Assembly: GCA_002286715.1 (NCBI GenBank)
Contig: NSJX01000001.1
Coordinates: forward strand, 1,791,805 to 1,855,804
Reading direction: 5' to 3'
DNA length: 64,000 nt
Source of the DNA: Dentipellis sp. KUC8613
Taxonomy: Eukaryota; Basidiomycota; Agaricomycetes; Russulales; Hericiaceae
Shown: in pieces, positions 36,207 through 49,422 of the stretch
Position numbering within the stretch: position 1 is the first letter of the stretch
How the letters are laid out: every line of letters begins with the position of its first letter
Position numbers and translations under genes: made by a program
Notes under the pieces: generated by a model
Told to the model about the DNA's origin: nothing
The model's database searches: none
What the model saw: the letters and a program-made list of their open reading frames with translations, nothing else

Positions 36207-36288
36207 GGCTACCTGGCGCAATGGTAGCGCGTTTGGCTTCGATTGCCAGCGTACCAAAAGGTTGCAGGTTCGAGTCCTGCGGTGGTCA
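36207..36288 (+). tRNA. tRNA-Arg (anticodon UCG), intron-containing, copy 2
   Basis: Mature sequence identical to the copy at 28487. The 10-nt intron differs by one base (TTGCCAGCGT). The T-run ctttttg eight or so bases after the 3' end is a good Pol III stop. It lies between the start of the ubiquitin-hydrolase gene (minus, 112 bases away) and the end of the CDC7 gene. Confidence 0.85.
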
Positions 36289-36465
36289 AGAAATTACTTT
36301 TTGCACTATGTTCGCTCATCCGTTACCCCCGATGGCAGGTGAAGCAGGTGAAGCAGCCTTTCCTAAATTCAACAGTACTAGCGCTGAAGGTATTAACGAA
36401 TCTGGTATTTAAGTGTCCTACAATACAATCTGTGACAACGGAAGCCTCTGAACGAGTAGTCAACT

Positions 36466-38724
<2,259 letters not shown>

Positions 38725-39198
38725 AGGCTGGAAAGTGGCAGAGTCCGCGTGTTTGTGAATCGAGATTCAGGAGTCACTGTATGTAATGGGGCTGGAGCAA
38801 TACTCGGCCAAGGGCGGACAATGGGTGTAAGGTAGGGAAAGGTTGCGTACCGAACGCGTCGGCGCGTCGCGACACGGAGCAATGGCTAAGCACGTGATGA
38901 CATACGTTTGCCAAAGACTTGGAACGTCGGATACAAAAAAACCGCAAGAACGACAAATAGACCTTGCTGCAGGGCTTCAAAATTTTATATTGTCTCAGCT
39001 TCCGGACGTATAGCAATTACGAATACGAATATCTGAATTGTTGCAAAGAAAACACATTGGAGCCTCGTACACTCTATCCAGCGACGGTATCGGTAGTATG
39101 ATTGATTCCGCGGCGCCGTAACTGTAAAAGAAACCTCGGCCCGACTCCCCGTCCTACCTCATGTTGGAGGAAGAGAAAGGCTGGCCGACATCGAACTT
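38725..39198. promoter_or_regulatory. Upstream region of CDC7
   Basis: About 475 bases between the CDC7 start and the third tRNA copy. The CDC7 promoter should lie here. I see the hexamer acgcgt (an MluI-box-like core, recognised by MBF in yeast to time S-phase genes) inside cgaacgcgtcgg at about 38852-38863. That reading is tentative. No gene or repeat seen. Confidence 0.4.
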
Positions 39199-39280
39199 TG
39201 ACCACCGCAGGACTCGAACCTGCAACCTTTTGGTACGCTGGCAATCGAAGCCAAACGCGCTACCATTGCGCCAGGTAGCC
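39199..39280 (-). tRNA. tRNA-Arg (anticodon UCG), intron-containing, copy 3
   Basis: Reverse-strand copy with the same mature sequence as the other two and the same intron as copy 2 (TTGCCAGCGT). The four bases before it (tcaa, read on the minus strand) also match copy 2. No strong T-run directly follows; the first is CTTTCTC about 20 bases on. It is head-to-head with the WBP2-like gene, 160 bases apart. Confidence 0.85.
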
Positions 39281-39440
39281 TTGATTAGGGGCTAACCAAT
39301 TTGCTTCCGTACAGCTTGAAGCCCCATTTCCAGGTAAGCCAGGCACTTTGAGCAACTGACATCGCCTGAGCACCTGCTACTTCTCACTCGCCGCGACCTT
39401 TGCATTCACCCTACTGTCGTCGCTACGTTTGTCTTCCGAA

Positions 39441-40140
39441 ATGGCACTCAATTGGGCTATGTTGAACCCTGACCGGACGCCGGTGCCCCTTCCTCGCGAA
39501 GCCTTCATCACAACAATCGACACGGGCGTCGAGCTTTCTCTTACCATTCCGAACACCCTTCCCACCGCGTCCTCGACGTCAGGAGGATCAGGTGGCGCAA
39601 AGAAGTTGAAGGATACCGGGAAGTTGTTCTTGAGTGACCAGCGCGTAGGTCTACCATACACGCCGCTGACATCGCCAGACTGATCTCACGCTGTCGCCAA
39701 TCAAAGCTGGTCTTCGTCTCCTTGGCCTCCGAGAGCACACCTACCACCTTGGAATCACTCTCTGTCCCTTTGCACTCGATTTTATCGAGCAAATTTGAAC
39801 AGCCGTATCTAGGTGCAAACTACCTTGCGTTGGATGTCAATCCTTCTGCGGAGGGCGGACTAGCGGAAGGGACGAAAGCGGAGATCCGCTTTAAGAACCA
39901 AGGCCTGTTCCAATTCGTGAGTCTCCTGGAGAAGACGCGTGAACGGGCGATCTACATGCGGAGGCAGGCGCTCGATGATGAAGAGACGCTTCGTCAGTAT
40001 TTCTCCCCGTTCCACATTCCGACCGCAGCAGCTGATGACATTGGGATTCAGCGGCCTACGCTTCCCCATCGCGGCCATCATCATCTCAGCCAGTTGTCAT
40101 CGCGCCCCCTGAAGATACGCCTCCCGGATACGATGCGTAG
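39441..40140 (+). CDS. WBP2-like GRAM domain protein
   Basis: Three exons, 39441-39644, 39707-39992 and 40052-40140, give exactly 193 codons. The GRAM/PH-like domain covers most of it: MALNWAMLNPDRTPVPLPRE, IDTGVELSLTIP, GKLFLSDQR/LVFVSLASES, SVPLHSILSSKFEQPYLGAN and GLFQFVSLLEKTRERAIYMR. The third exon, reached through a donor gtcagt, yields EETLP/AYASPSRPSSS and ends IAPPEDTPPGYDA with a PPxY motif, the WW-domain ligand that defines the WBP2 family. Reading straight on through this intron instead gives an unrelated His-rich tail. A further GT...AG intron sits in the 3' untranslated region (40190-40241). Yeast-type homologues are stress-induced proteins of unknown role. Start ATG 39441, stop TAG 40138-40140. 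Confidence 0.85.
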
Positions 40141-42482
40141 ATCTGAACCACTATGTATAGCATGAGCTAGGCGTCAGGTATGATATAATGTGAGTACCAC
40201 CGGCGCTCCGTGCAAGCTCAACTGACCTTCGATTCTGGCAGGTATAGTAAAGGACATGTAGAAGATACCAATCGGAGCGTGTAGCATCACCCTATGAATG
40301 TATCCGTTGCCTCCCTTGCTAACCGCCGGTTGCGCCGGTGTTGATTGTCCTGTTTGATGGGCGTTTAGCCATAACATGGGGACATTGATGAGTGGAAGGA
40401 ATCTCTCTGACATGACATGTCCAAGGTCCTTCAAAGCGCTCTCCGGGATAATGTTCCTTAATCAAAGTGGTCCGTGAGAGGTATGCAATGTCGTGTTCTG
40501 GTCTACTCATGATCAGACGACACAAGGCGGCTATGTCAACGTCATATATGGGTCCAAGGTAATCGTGGACGGCACCACGAGATTCCATGGATCTGGATGC
40601 AATCGAACTTTTTTTCCCAGCCTACCTCTCGGATATGAAGACCGATTACTGAACCTGTGCTCTGACTTGCGGCACCAACGATGGAGCTTTAGAGAAGCAG
40701 ATCAGCCAAGGCAAGCCACTGTGCCGAAATCACAGTCTGTAAACGTTCGCTGACGCTGCGCGGATCAATCGCAACCCCCGGTGGCGCCAGCATGACAGAA
40801 ACAGTAGTGTCTGCAACTGGAAGACATCTCATGAGCACCGTCTGGATAAGTATGTTCATAAAGCAAAATGCGATGACGCTAAAATTGCAGACATAGGCTG
40901 GCATTTGCAGAATGTCATTCGCCTCATGCCGCTAGCACTGTGGCACAGCTGTATTCAACTAGCGAGCACATATGTATTTTTTTTTACCTCTGAGGCGGGG
41001 CCAAAGGGAGATACCCAAGTAGGCGTTCCTGTTGTGAGATCCAGGTCTCATTTTGAGCGTTTAGATACGTCATGACAATTTTTTCCAAGCTGTGGAGAAG
41101 GTGGAATGTGGAATGAAGAATACTTGGGATAAAGAGCTTCCCGTGAGCCAGGTCACCGGGGCCCAGCCGGGTAGAGCCGAGCGCCACGGGCTTCTCACGT
41201 GTCTGAGTCTTGAGACGGCCGTCGTTCATCCGCACCCGAACTGATGCTCTTGCGAGCAGAGCTGTTACCCACATATCCTCCACTTTGTTCCTTGCGACCA
41301 TTGAGAACAAGGCTCACCAATAACGGCAGCGGAGCGCCAGCCCTTGCACGGGGGGTTTCCGTTAGACGCCCCGCCTGCGTACGGGCGCCTTTTCGATCCA
41401 GCAGGCTGTCCGACTCACGTATGTACCGTCGGTGCAGCGTGTTATGTGGGTGCCGCTGCCTGACTTTCAAAACTCATGCACTGACGTCGCCTTTGGTGTA
41501 CAGCTGTCCTGTTTCATTTGAGATCGTCTTCACGCTGTGCGACGGTTGCCTTCGGTACAGTCATGCGATTTACCACGGCTGATGCAGGCCTCCATCCAGT
41601 AGGCCTACTGCATGACCGTCGTCGTGACACTAACGTGAACAGTTCCGATCTGATACTCTGGATAACTTGGGAGCGCTTGTCCTGTCTGCCTCTGGGTAAC
41701 CGGAACGTCTTGTAGCGGGCGTCTCCTGTGCTCTGTCATTATCTCTGCGATGATATCCTCAGAGGCTATTCAGCGGTGCCCATCTTGCCCACCTCAATTC
41801 CGAACACATCCTGCATAGAGCTGCACGAGGGTGGGCTCTCCCCATTCTCGACGACTTTGTCTTGTCCTGCTGCTGTCTTGTCTCCCGCTAAATCCCGCTC
41901 CAGACAGACTGTCAGGGCTGAAAGACGCCGGCCTCAAACTCCTGCACCTCGTGCGCGGAAATAATCCTCCAGTGACGCTTGCCTCTCGAGCCTCCAAAAC
42001 TGCCACTTGTGGGTGTGCACCACGTTCCAATTATTGTTGTACTTCCATTCGTATTCCATCGCTTGCTGCGAGCGTCAGAGCAATATCTCCGGTGGAATCT
42101 CTCCATGCCTGCGGATCAGTACATTGGGATGACCTCAAGTCATCCCATCGTAGGGATCACTGTCTGGCGCGCAGGCGATTGGCGGTGCCGCCGCCTTGCG
42201 TCCCTTTCCCTGTTGGTTACAGTGGTCCTCAAACTACAGCCATCAACACAACGCTCGCCTGCGGAGTCCCTCTGCTACCGGTGAAATTTTCTGCGGTAGA
42301 CTCCGCCCCTACATGATATGGTAGGTGTTCTGTTGTAGTCGCTGACGGAAATGACAAGGACTTCTGTCTGGATGGGCTGCGAGCAACAAATATAAGAGTC
42401 CTCATTCTCAGCAATGGTCACCGCAACTCCCAAGCCCTGTCCTCGATTTCAATACGACATCTCTAGCTACTCCCTCACTGCC
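40141..42482. other. Gene-poor region, no supported gene
   Basis: About 2.3 kb. Open frames on both strands (such as minus 40319-40588, minus 40984-41310 and plus 41831-42316) have no recognisable domain and no phase-consistent splicing. A GT...AG intron at 40190-40241 probably belongs to the 3' untranslated region of the gene before. The right end holds the promoter of the dsRNA-binding gene, with TATAAG at about 42391. Possibly decayed genes; I cannot name any. Confidence 0.45.
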
Positions 42483-42837
42483 ATGGCTAGTAAGTCACAT
42501 CCTTGATTCATGAATCACCGAAATGCTGAGCATTGCATATCTAAGACGTTGACTACGTTCGCGCACTGAACAACCTCCTCCAGGCAAATGGCGCTGTCAC
42601 GCTGTTTAACTGGGGTGCTCTCGGAACGACGGGGCATGGGCATGCCCCGGTTCATACCATAGATGCCATCTGTTAGCGTGCTTTTGCTTGCCTCCTGCGG
42701 AAAAGCCCACTTATATATATATATACACAACAGACAACGGCGCCGTCATTGGCTCAGGGACTGGGAGCAACAAGAACGCAGCAAAGCAGGCTGCTGCTGC
42801 CCAAGCCTACGCGTATCTTCGACAAATATATGGATAG
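42483..42837 (+). CDS. Small double-stranded-RNA-binding protein (78 aa)
   Basis: Three exons, 42483-42489, 42546-42671 and 42734-42837, join to exactly 79 codons. The product is little more than one dsRBD: DYVRALNNLLQANGAVTLFN (helix 1 and strand 1), a loop GTTGHGHAPVHTIDAIYNGA, then GSGTGSNKNAAKQAAAAQAY with the GxGxSKxxAKxxAA consensus of helix 2. The Lys run that grips the RNA backbone is reduced to K58 and K62 (SNKNAAKQ), so binding may be weak. A TATA element at 42391 fits the ATG at 42483; an in-frame ATG at 42414 would add 23 residues but lies too close to the TATA. Single-dsRBD proteins of this size recur in agaricomycetes; their role is unknown. Confidence 0.78.
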
Positions 42838-43136
42838 AACCGGTAAGTCATTGTGTTCACCAACACCTCTATCAATCTTCATTCACTGTCTTCACGAGCA
42901 GTATCGCGCCGGCCATTATGCCTCGAGACCAACTGAATATGCTTTCTTGTTATCATTAGACTGTGTGACATGTCATTTGTGCGCCTCAATATAATCATTC
43001 TGCATGTAGCCTGAGAAGTACTAAAGCCCAGTTGGGTCGAAGTGGTCACCCTTCGCTGGTTTATCTTCGAAAGCGAAGACCGTATAGTGATCTATGGCTG
43101 CCCTGCCATACAGACAGATCATCATAGACCCGAAAT

Positions 43137-44224
43137 TCAGTAAGGCTTGAATTTTCTGGAGGCCTTCAACTTTTCCACCTTCGCCTTGTCCTCCTCCCAC
43201 TTGTTCTTGAGATTGATAAGCTCTGCGAAATCACAGTGAGATGAGCACTGCCAATTGATATAGCCGTCGCGAGCTCACCTTTCCGCTTCTTCTCGTGGAC
43301 CTGGAAAGCATAGAAGCCCTCCTTCTCCTTCTCGCCCTTCCTCCTCCTCCTCTTCCCGCCCGCCGCCTCCTCCCCCTTCCCACTGACAAAATTCCTGCTC
43401 GCAACACCCACACCACCACCCACCGCCTGCCCGTACGCCCCGCCCCTCGTGACAAGCGTAAACCCGTCTTCGTCTACGATCGCCTCGCCCTTGCGGTACT
43501 TCGATTCGCGCTGCAGCTTGCGCTTGCGCTCCGCCGCATTGTAATCGTACAACTCCATATATGAGTCCGCGTGCTGCCGCACGGCATCGAGCGGCGGCCG
43601 CAGCGCATCGTACAGCGCGGTATAGTGCGCGAGCCCGAGCGGCGCATCGGCCGTAGGCCATGGTCGCGGCTGGGGATGTTTTTGTCCTTTTGAGGGGGTT
43701 GAGAGTGCGAGGGCGCGAGCGATCGACGAGGCGTCAAGGAAGACGATGTGCGCAGTGCGGCCGGTCTTGCGGAGGATGCGCAGAGGCATTTGTGGGTGTA
43801 GTGAGGTCACCTTTGGTACGTGCGCTGGGGCCTTTTCACCTTTAGCGAGCTTACGCTTCTTCCGTGGGTGCTCTGAGTCCGAGTGCACCTCCCCGCCTGA
43901 GTCTGAGTCCTCTGCCTCGCTTGAGCTCGATTCGGGCTCCTCTTCGACTACGTCTGCGCCGGAATCGGAATCGAAGACAACCTTTTCGATTGTACCGCAT
44001 GTGGGTTGGAAAAGGAGGATGAGTTCACGGTCTGTAGCGTCTGGGGGCACGTTCACGAGGAAGAGCGTCCTTCCCTCCGGCCATACTTGCTTGCCCTTGT
44101 CATTGGATTTTTTCGAAGGCCCCGAGTGTGATCTGATGTAGATTATATGGTGTGCTTTCGGTGAATAGGAGACTGGGAGGACAGTGAAGCCTGAGATCGT
44201 CTGGGGCAGCGAAGAGAGAGACAT
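43137..44224 (-). CDS. RRP7: Ribosomal RNA-processing protein 7
   Basis: Two-exon minus-strand gene for Rrp7, a small-subunit processome component (UTP-C/CURI complex) needed for 18S rRNA maturation in the nucleolus. The N-terminal part matches the family: ISGFTVLPVSYSPKAHHIIY, then GRTLFLVNVPPDATDRELIL (RRM-like fold). An acidic/basic spacer (EEEPESSSSEAEDSDSGGEV, HPRKKRKLAKGEKA) follows. The C-terminal signature is DEDGFTLVTRGG, GFYAFQVHEKKRK/ELINLKNKWEEDKAKVEKLKA and the end RKFKPY. One intron of about 56 nt near the 3' end, joined in phase (RK-E). Start ATG 44224-44222, stop TGA 43139-43137. Complete and normal for the family. Confidence 0.93.
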
Positions 44225-44418
44225 TGCGAGAACTCAGCGGCTCGAAAACCGCGAAGCGAAGCTGGACGCGTGCACGTGACTCAGGACAGCCCTCACGTGG
44301 GACCGTCGCGTGGTTTGCACCAGGGTGTCGAGGGCAAAATGTATCCGATCGCTCTATTTTTCTGACCGTTGTATGTTAATCTTACTACATACAGACAAAA
44401 TTATGCTCTAGAAACTGA

Positions 44419-45494
44419 TTAAGCAAACATCCCATTATCATGTTCTATAAGGCATCCTCCCTCGACTGCAGGCATTTGAAATGGGTGCATCAGGAAGGTA
44501 GTGGACCTGCAACAAAGCCGGATGTACCTGCCCATATGTGTATTCATTGTAAGCAAACAAAGCGCTACCTGAACCGTCTCGTTGTCTCTTCCTGGATGCC
44601 CAGCCGCGATACCATTCTTGTCGCCAAACTCGCGGTTCTTAATCGCCGACCTGTTCACGTCGTTGGAATCGGGGGTTACCGCACAATGTTAGAACATCAA
44701 ACGCCTAAAGCCTAACAAACAGGCAGCACACAAGAATGGAACACTTATTATCTCAGAAGGAAAGATCCCGGACACGATGTTGTTGACGGGCGCCAGGACG
44801 GTGTTTATAAACGCAACTCCGCAACTCCTGTGCCAGCAGATTGCTCACATGGATAGACGCCGACCTGGACACGTTGTACTCGAAGTTGTACTGTGAAGGA
44901 CGCGTCATACCAGGCATAGCACTGATGTCAATGACCGACATGGTATTGCCGGGCTTCCACTTCTTCACATTCGCCAAAAGCGGGATGCACGCGATGGGGA
45001 TAAAGAAGTAACTAGTATTGTATCATCAAGACATGTTTAGTACCCGTCACACAGTCAAAGTCAGAACACAATGAAACCTACCCAACGACGTTCATACGGT
45101 ATGCGTATACGCTCTCCCCTAATCACCAAATCGCTTCTTTTTCCACAGCTCCTCAATATCCTGTCGACCTTGTTAACGTTTCTTGAAACCCTGATCATAC
45201 TTGAATTGTTGACAGCACATCAACAAGATCCTCCGCGGACCCGATCCGGTCCACAGCCTGCTCGATGGACGCCTTCGACGTAATACTGCAAGTGACAGGG
45301 ATAATTTTCCCACCAGGATGGGGCAGCGACGCGCCGTGTGTCTCTGCAGCCTTCTTCAGCGCCTCCTCGCGGCGGTATCCGAGGATGTACTTGCATGCGC
45401 TGTTGCTCGTGGAGGCCTGCATTATCATGAGGTCAACCCCCGTGGTGCTGCCTGAGACGTTGCACCAGTCTGCATCCTGTACATCAAAGAGCAT
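44419..45494 (-). pseudogene. Decayed short-chain dehydrogenase/reductase gene
   Basis: Reading exons on the minus strand recovers pieces of an SDR in correct order but with breaks. The N-terminal piece MLFDVQDADWCNVSGSTTGV stands where the Rossmann TGGxxGxG should be; its glycines are mostly lost. YILGYRREEALKKAAETHGA and IIPVTCSITSKASIEQAVDR follow. The NNAG segment is missing and the frame stops after EDLVDVLSTIQV. Then come MNVVG/YFFIPIACIPLLANVKK, VIDISAMPGMTRPSQYNFEY and NVSRSASIHVSNLLAQELRS, where the catalytic YxxxK reads YNVSR. A frameshift separates this from VNNIVSGIFPSE, and the end is SAIKNREFGDKNG, GHPGRDNETVQVALCLL and AVEGGCLIEHDN. Lost active-site Lys, lost cofactor motif and frame breaks make it a pseudogene. 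Confidence 0.75.
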
Positions 45495-46433
45495 CTTGGT
45501 CTTGTATGCATTGTCTACCTTCAAACCTGTCGCTCGAAGAGGGGGGAGGGGGTGACAGGGTGACAATGTGCATGCGACTCGGAGTCGAGCTCAATCGCGC
45601 GAAGAGAAGGTATTCAGCTGTTTGAGGGAAGCCAGGCCAGATGATAGCCCCTTGGCCGAATTTAGAGCTGTAGGCGCAATGATCACCATCAATATTTATC
45701 TGTTAACAACATCGAGGCCTCTTGCCAGATACACCATTTCCACGGGACGTACATATTCAATGGCAGAAAGCAAGTTGCAACGGTGGTGAGTCTAATAGAC
45801 GCACGCGGCGATCACCGCCTGCACTGATGAAGCAATCCGCCTGCCTCTTCTGGAACACTCCCTACGCTCCCGCGCCCTCCTCATCCACATCCCCAGAATT
45901 CGTGTCATAGAAAATTCGATTCGACATCAAAACATACTAGACACACTATACACAAGGACATGAAACCAAACGGACCACAAGCTGTCATTAGGTGACATAA
46001 AAAGACGAGACTAGTAACGGCAACGACAAACAAACAAACTGAGATTGGCATTGACGACAAGGTAAATCGAGAAGAGAGCAGACACAGAGTGGTGTGGAAA
46101 ATCGGTGATGCGACACTGACTAACAAGTACGAAATTCGAATGGGTGGGGGATAGACTGCGTGCCGTAGTAGATTGTGGGTTGCAAGCCGTCAGCTCGCGG
46201 TGATAGGCATAGGTTGTGAGATGACGAAAAGCGACTGCGAGTCCGAATGCGAGGCCAAGGGGCCACCATGTCTTCGCATGAAAAAAGGGGAGGGAATCAA
46301 GGAAGAACAAAACGTAGATGCAAGTCAAAAATGAACGACCAAGTGACTTTGCAATGATTCATATTCAAAGCAAGCAAAACTTTCAAAGCGAATAAGAGAC
46401 GAAGAGATCAAAACCGACGGATTTTTCTGTCAT
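45495..46433. other. Region without a supported gene
   Basis: About 940 bases between the SDR relic and the end of the three-RRM gene. The right part is likely the long 3' untranslated region of the latter. Minus-strand open frames at 45905-46328 are hydrophobic by chance and carry no domain. Nothing else seen. Confidence 0.4.
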
Positions 46434-49422
46434 TTATGCCCCAACGTTGTCCTTCCCGTGCTCCGGGAGCTTCCACGACTGGGCTTCGTTCAGGTCCAGG
46501 CTCGCCAGCGTTCCGTTGAGGTCCTGGATGCTGTCTTGGTCGTGTCCTTCAAAGTAGTCGCCATGCTCCCGGACGGGCGGTGTAGTCTTGCGATTCGTCG
46601 AAGACGGCGGGCGGGAGATGACGCCACTGTTCGTTGTGCGAGCTCCTGCGTAGGAGCCTCCAGCGTTTTCAAGGAACGATCCATAGCGCTGCGCATTTCC
46701 AGCCGGCCGAGCAGCATTCGCCGCCGTGGGGGTGATTGGAGGCGTCTTCCCGTCCCCACTCTGGGTCTGACCGACGGGTCCGAAGCCGGGCATGAAGGGC
46801 TTCGACAGGTTCGACATCATGTCCGACCGACCTCTGTTCTCCTCAGAGTACGAGTTGACATCAGGGGAGAAAGGCGAGAACGAAGAAGCCACGTTCTGGC
46901 GAGCCGCTCCTTGAGTGTTATTGGCATTGGCACTCCCGCTGAAGGACTTGAACTGGTCAAACTGAGATGAACCCTCCCGGGACGACGCCAGGAGCATGTT
47001 GCGCACATGCTCCTCGTTCGCCTGGCGCATTTCGTTCGTGAGCTGCGGGCCTTGGTTATCGTTACTGCCCAACCCGGTGAAGGGCAGGAAGCTAGTAAGA
47101 CCAAATTGCTGCAAGAGCTGCATGGCTTGTTCATGAGTAAGAGGTTGCGACTTGGTGGACGACTGGGACTGGAGATGGGCCTGCAGTGCGGCGGCCTGCG
47201 CAGCTTGAGCGGCAGCCTGAGCTGCTTTATCTAAGAAAACAGTCAAAGATGAACGAGCCAGAGAAGAATACGGCGTACATTGACTACGTCCCCAGCTCAG
47301 GCGGATCCTGCTGCCTCCGATCGGGAACCCTTGCATTTTCTCAATAGCCCTTTCAGCATCGGCCTTCCTAACAAATTGCACGAAGCCGCAATGCTTGCCA
47401 ACCGGAACCTTGACCTGTATGAGCAAATGTAAATTAGCACCTACAGCCCATACCATCGAAAAAAAATCACGAACGTAGTGGATGTCGCCAAAGGGAGCAA
47501 AGAACGTCCTCAGGGTCTCCTCCGAAATCAAAGGCGACAAGCCTCCGACAAATACAGTAGTGTTGTATGGGTCGGTGGACGTGAGCTGTTCGCCGTTGGG
47601 CCCGATGAGATTACCCAAGATAGCACGCGCTTGAGCCTGGTGCTTCCACGATTCCTCCGTGGCATTGTACCTCGGCGATCCACCTTGGTCTTGTCCCTGG
47701 CTCGCAAACGGCGCAGTGATCGAGTTCACCGAAGTCGTGCTTGGCTTCACGTTCCCGCTGGCATACTGAGCAAGCTGGGCGATGATATCCTGCGGCAGGC
47801 GCGACAGGTCATCGGACGGGTTCGATGCAAGGGTGGACCCCGATACACTTGTGCTGGGACCAGAACTCATAGATGGAGCGGACATGGAAGATCCAGAGCC
47901 AGAGGCCGAGATGTTGGAGCTGCTGAAGGAATTGGTCGCAGCGTTCGGACCCTGGGGGCCAGCGATCGGCGAGGACACACTCTTGGGCTGGCCCTGTCCG
48001 GGAAGCGGCATTGCGATCGTCATAGGCTGGTACTTCTCGTCGATGGCGGCTGTGGGAGCCATAGAAGGGGGCATCTGGACCTGAGGGAGATCCAGGGACG
48101 GCGGCGGCTTGTACTTCGCGGTCGCAGGAGAGATGCGCACTGGATGCCCATAAGAAACAGCTTCCGGTAACTCAGAGATCAAGGTACGCACTGGGACGGG
48201 AGAGGCAGTAGAGGCCGTGCATCTCAATCAATGCTCTTTGCTGATCGGCCTCATCGGTAAACCTGATGAAGATCGAGGTCAATCTAACGAATGTAAGGAT
48301 TGAAGATCATACGAACCGAACGAATCCATAACCCCTCGACACTCCTGTTACAGGATCCAACATGATCTTCGCGCTCTTGCAGCTCAAGAAGGGACGGATG
48401 AACTTGGGCTCGCGGTCGTTGCGGAGGCCGAGGACAGGATTGCGGAAGACGGCAACGAGGTCAGAGTTGGACGCTTCGGGCGCGAGATCCCCCACGAAGA
48501 TGCTATACTCCTTCGGATACTGGTTCTGCTGGACGGGCACACCCGGCGGCGACAAGGACGGCGGGATCGGCGTGGACGAAGCCCAGTTGAGAACGAAGGG
48601 CTTGGTAGAGTTGGGCATGGTCGCAGGAGCGCCGCTCCCGCCGTTGATGTGCGCAAGCACGTTGGCGGCGTGCGAGGGCGTCGGGAACGTGAGGAAGCAG
48701 TAGCCCGGGTTGTTCGCCTGCTGCCCAGTGATGGGATCCGGCGCGGGGTGAGGCACCTTGACGCTGACGGGGTCCCAGTTCATGAGCCCGCAGACCTGCT
48801 TTGCGTATTCTTCGTCCATCCAAGGTTCTAGTTCGCCCCACCAAAGAGTCGAGCGGGATGACTGGGAAGAAGGCGAGAGCGGATTGGTGGGAAGAGGGGC
48901 GTACGCGGCGGGCGGCTGGTTGGAGGAGGGCTGAGAACCGCGGGAGACAAAGGTATCGCGTTCTTTGATGGAGCCGGGGAGGTATGCGCTGGACCTGTTG
49001 CCCGCTGAATTTGCGTTATTATCTAGGCTCGGGTGACCAGCGGGCCCAACAAGAGAGGAGAGGGACTGAGAGGATGGGAGCTGCTGAAGGAAGGGTTGGT
49101 TGAACTGCTGGGATTGAGGTTGAGGTTGTTGGGCGGCGGTGACAGCGGATGGATTTCTGTTTGTATTGTTCCAGGTGTCGGCGGAGCCATAGCCGCCCAT
49201 CTCGCGCTCTTGGATGCCCAGCGATCGCGGGAGTGACGCCTGGGCCGATAAAGGGTTGGACTGGCCATACGAGTTTACGTTGAACGGCCGTGAGTTGTAC
49301 GTCGAAAGCGACCCCGATGGACTGTGGAAATGGCCTGATTCGTGTTCGGGATCGCCACGATTGGGGCGCGAGCTGTTCAACCCGGGCGGGTATTCGAAAT
49401 CCTGAACATCGGAACGCGACAT
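46434..49422 (-). CDS. Three-RRM RNA-binding protein, Ngr1/Csx1/TIA-1-like
   Basis: Multi-exon minus-strand gene for a protein of about 950 residues. A long Ser/Gln/Asn-rich N-terminus leads into RRM1 (TLWWGELEPWMDEEYAKQVC...GYCFLTFPTPSHAANVL), RRM2 (YSIFVGDLAPEASNSDLVAV...SRGYGFVRFTDEADQQRALI...RPMRISPATAK) and, after a Ser-rich spacer, RRM3 (TTVFVGGLSPLISEETLRTF...KHCGFVQFVRKADAERAIEK...GSRIRLSWGRSQ). The C-terminus is Ala/Gln-rich and disordered, ending LPEHGKDNVGA. This order is that of yeast Ngr1/Nam8 and fission-yeast Csx1, which control mRNA decay or splicing; I cannot choose between them. I start at ATG 49422 (MSRSDVQDF): the longer open frame to 49530 begins with TTG. Stop TAA 46436-46434. 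Introns lie in RRM2, before RRM3 and after it. Confidence 0.88.

Noticed and set aside
41831..42316. 162-codon plus-strand frame starting with a signal-peptide-like stretch
   Set aside because: The hydrophobic start is followed by disordered Cys/Pro/Ser-rich sequence with no family pattern; the region is probably decayed DNA.
45905..46328. Hydrophobic minus-strand frames
   Set aside because: Located in what should be the 3' untranslated region of the three-RRM gene, without splice support.
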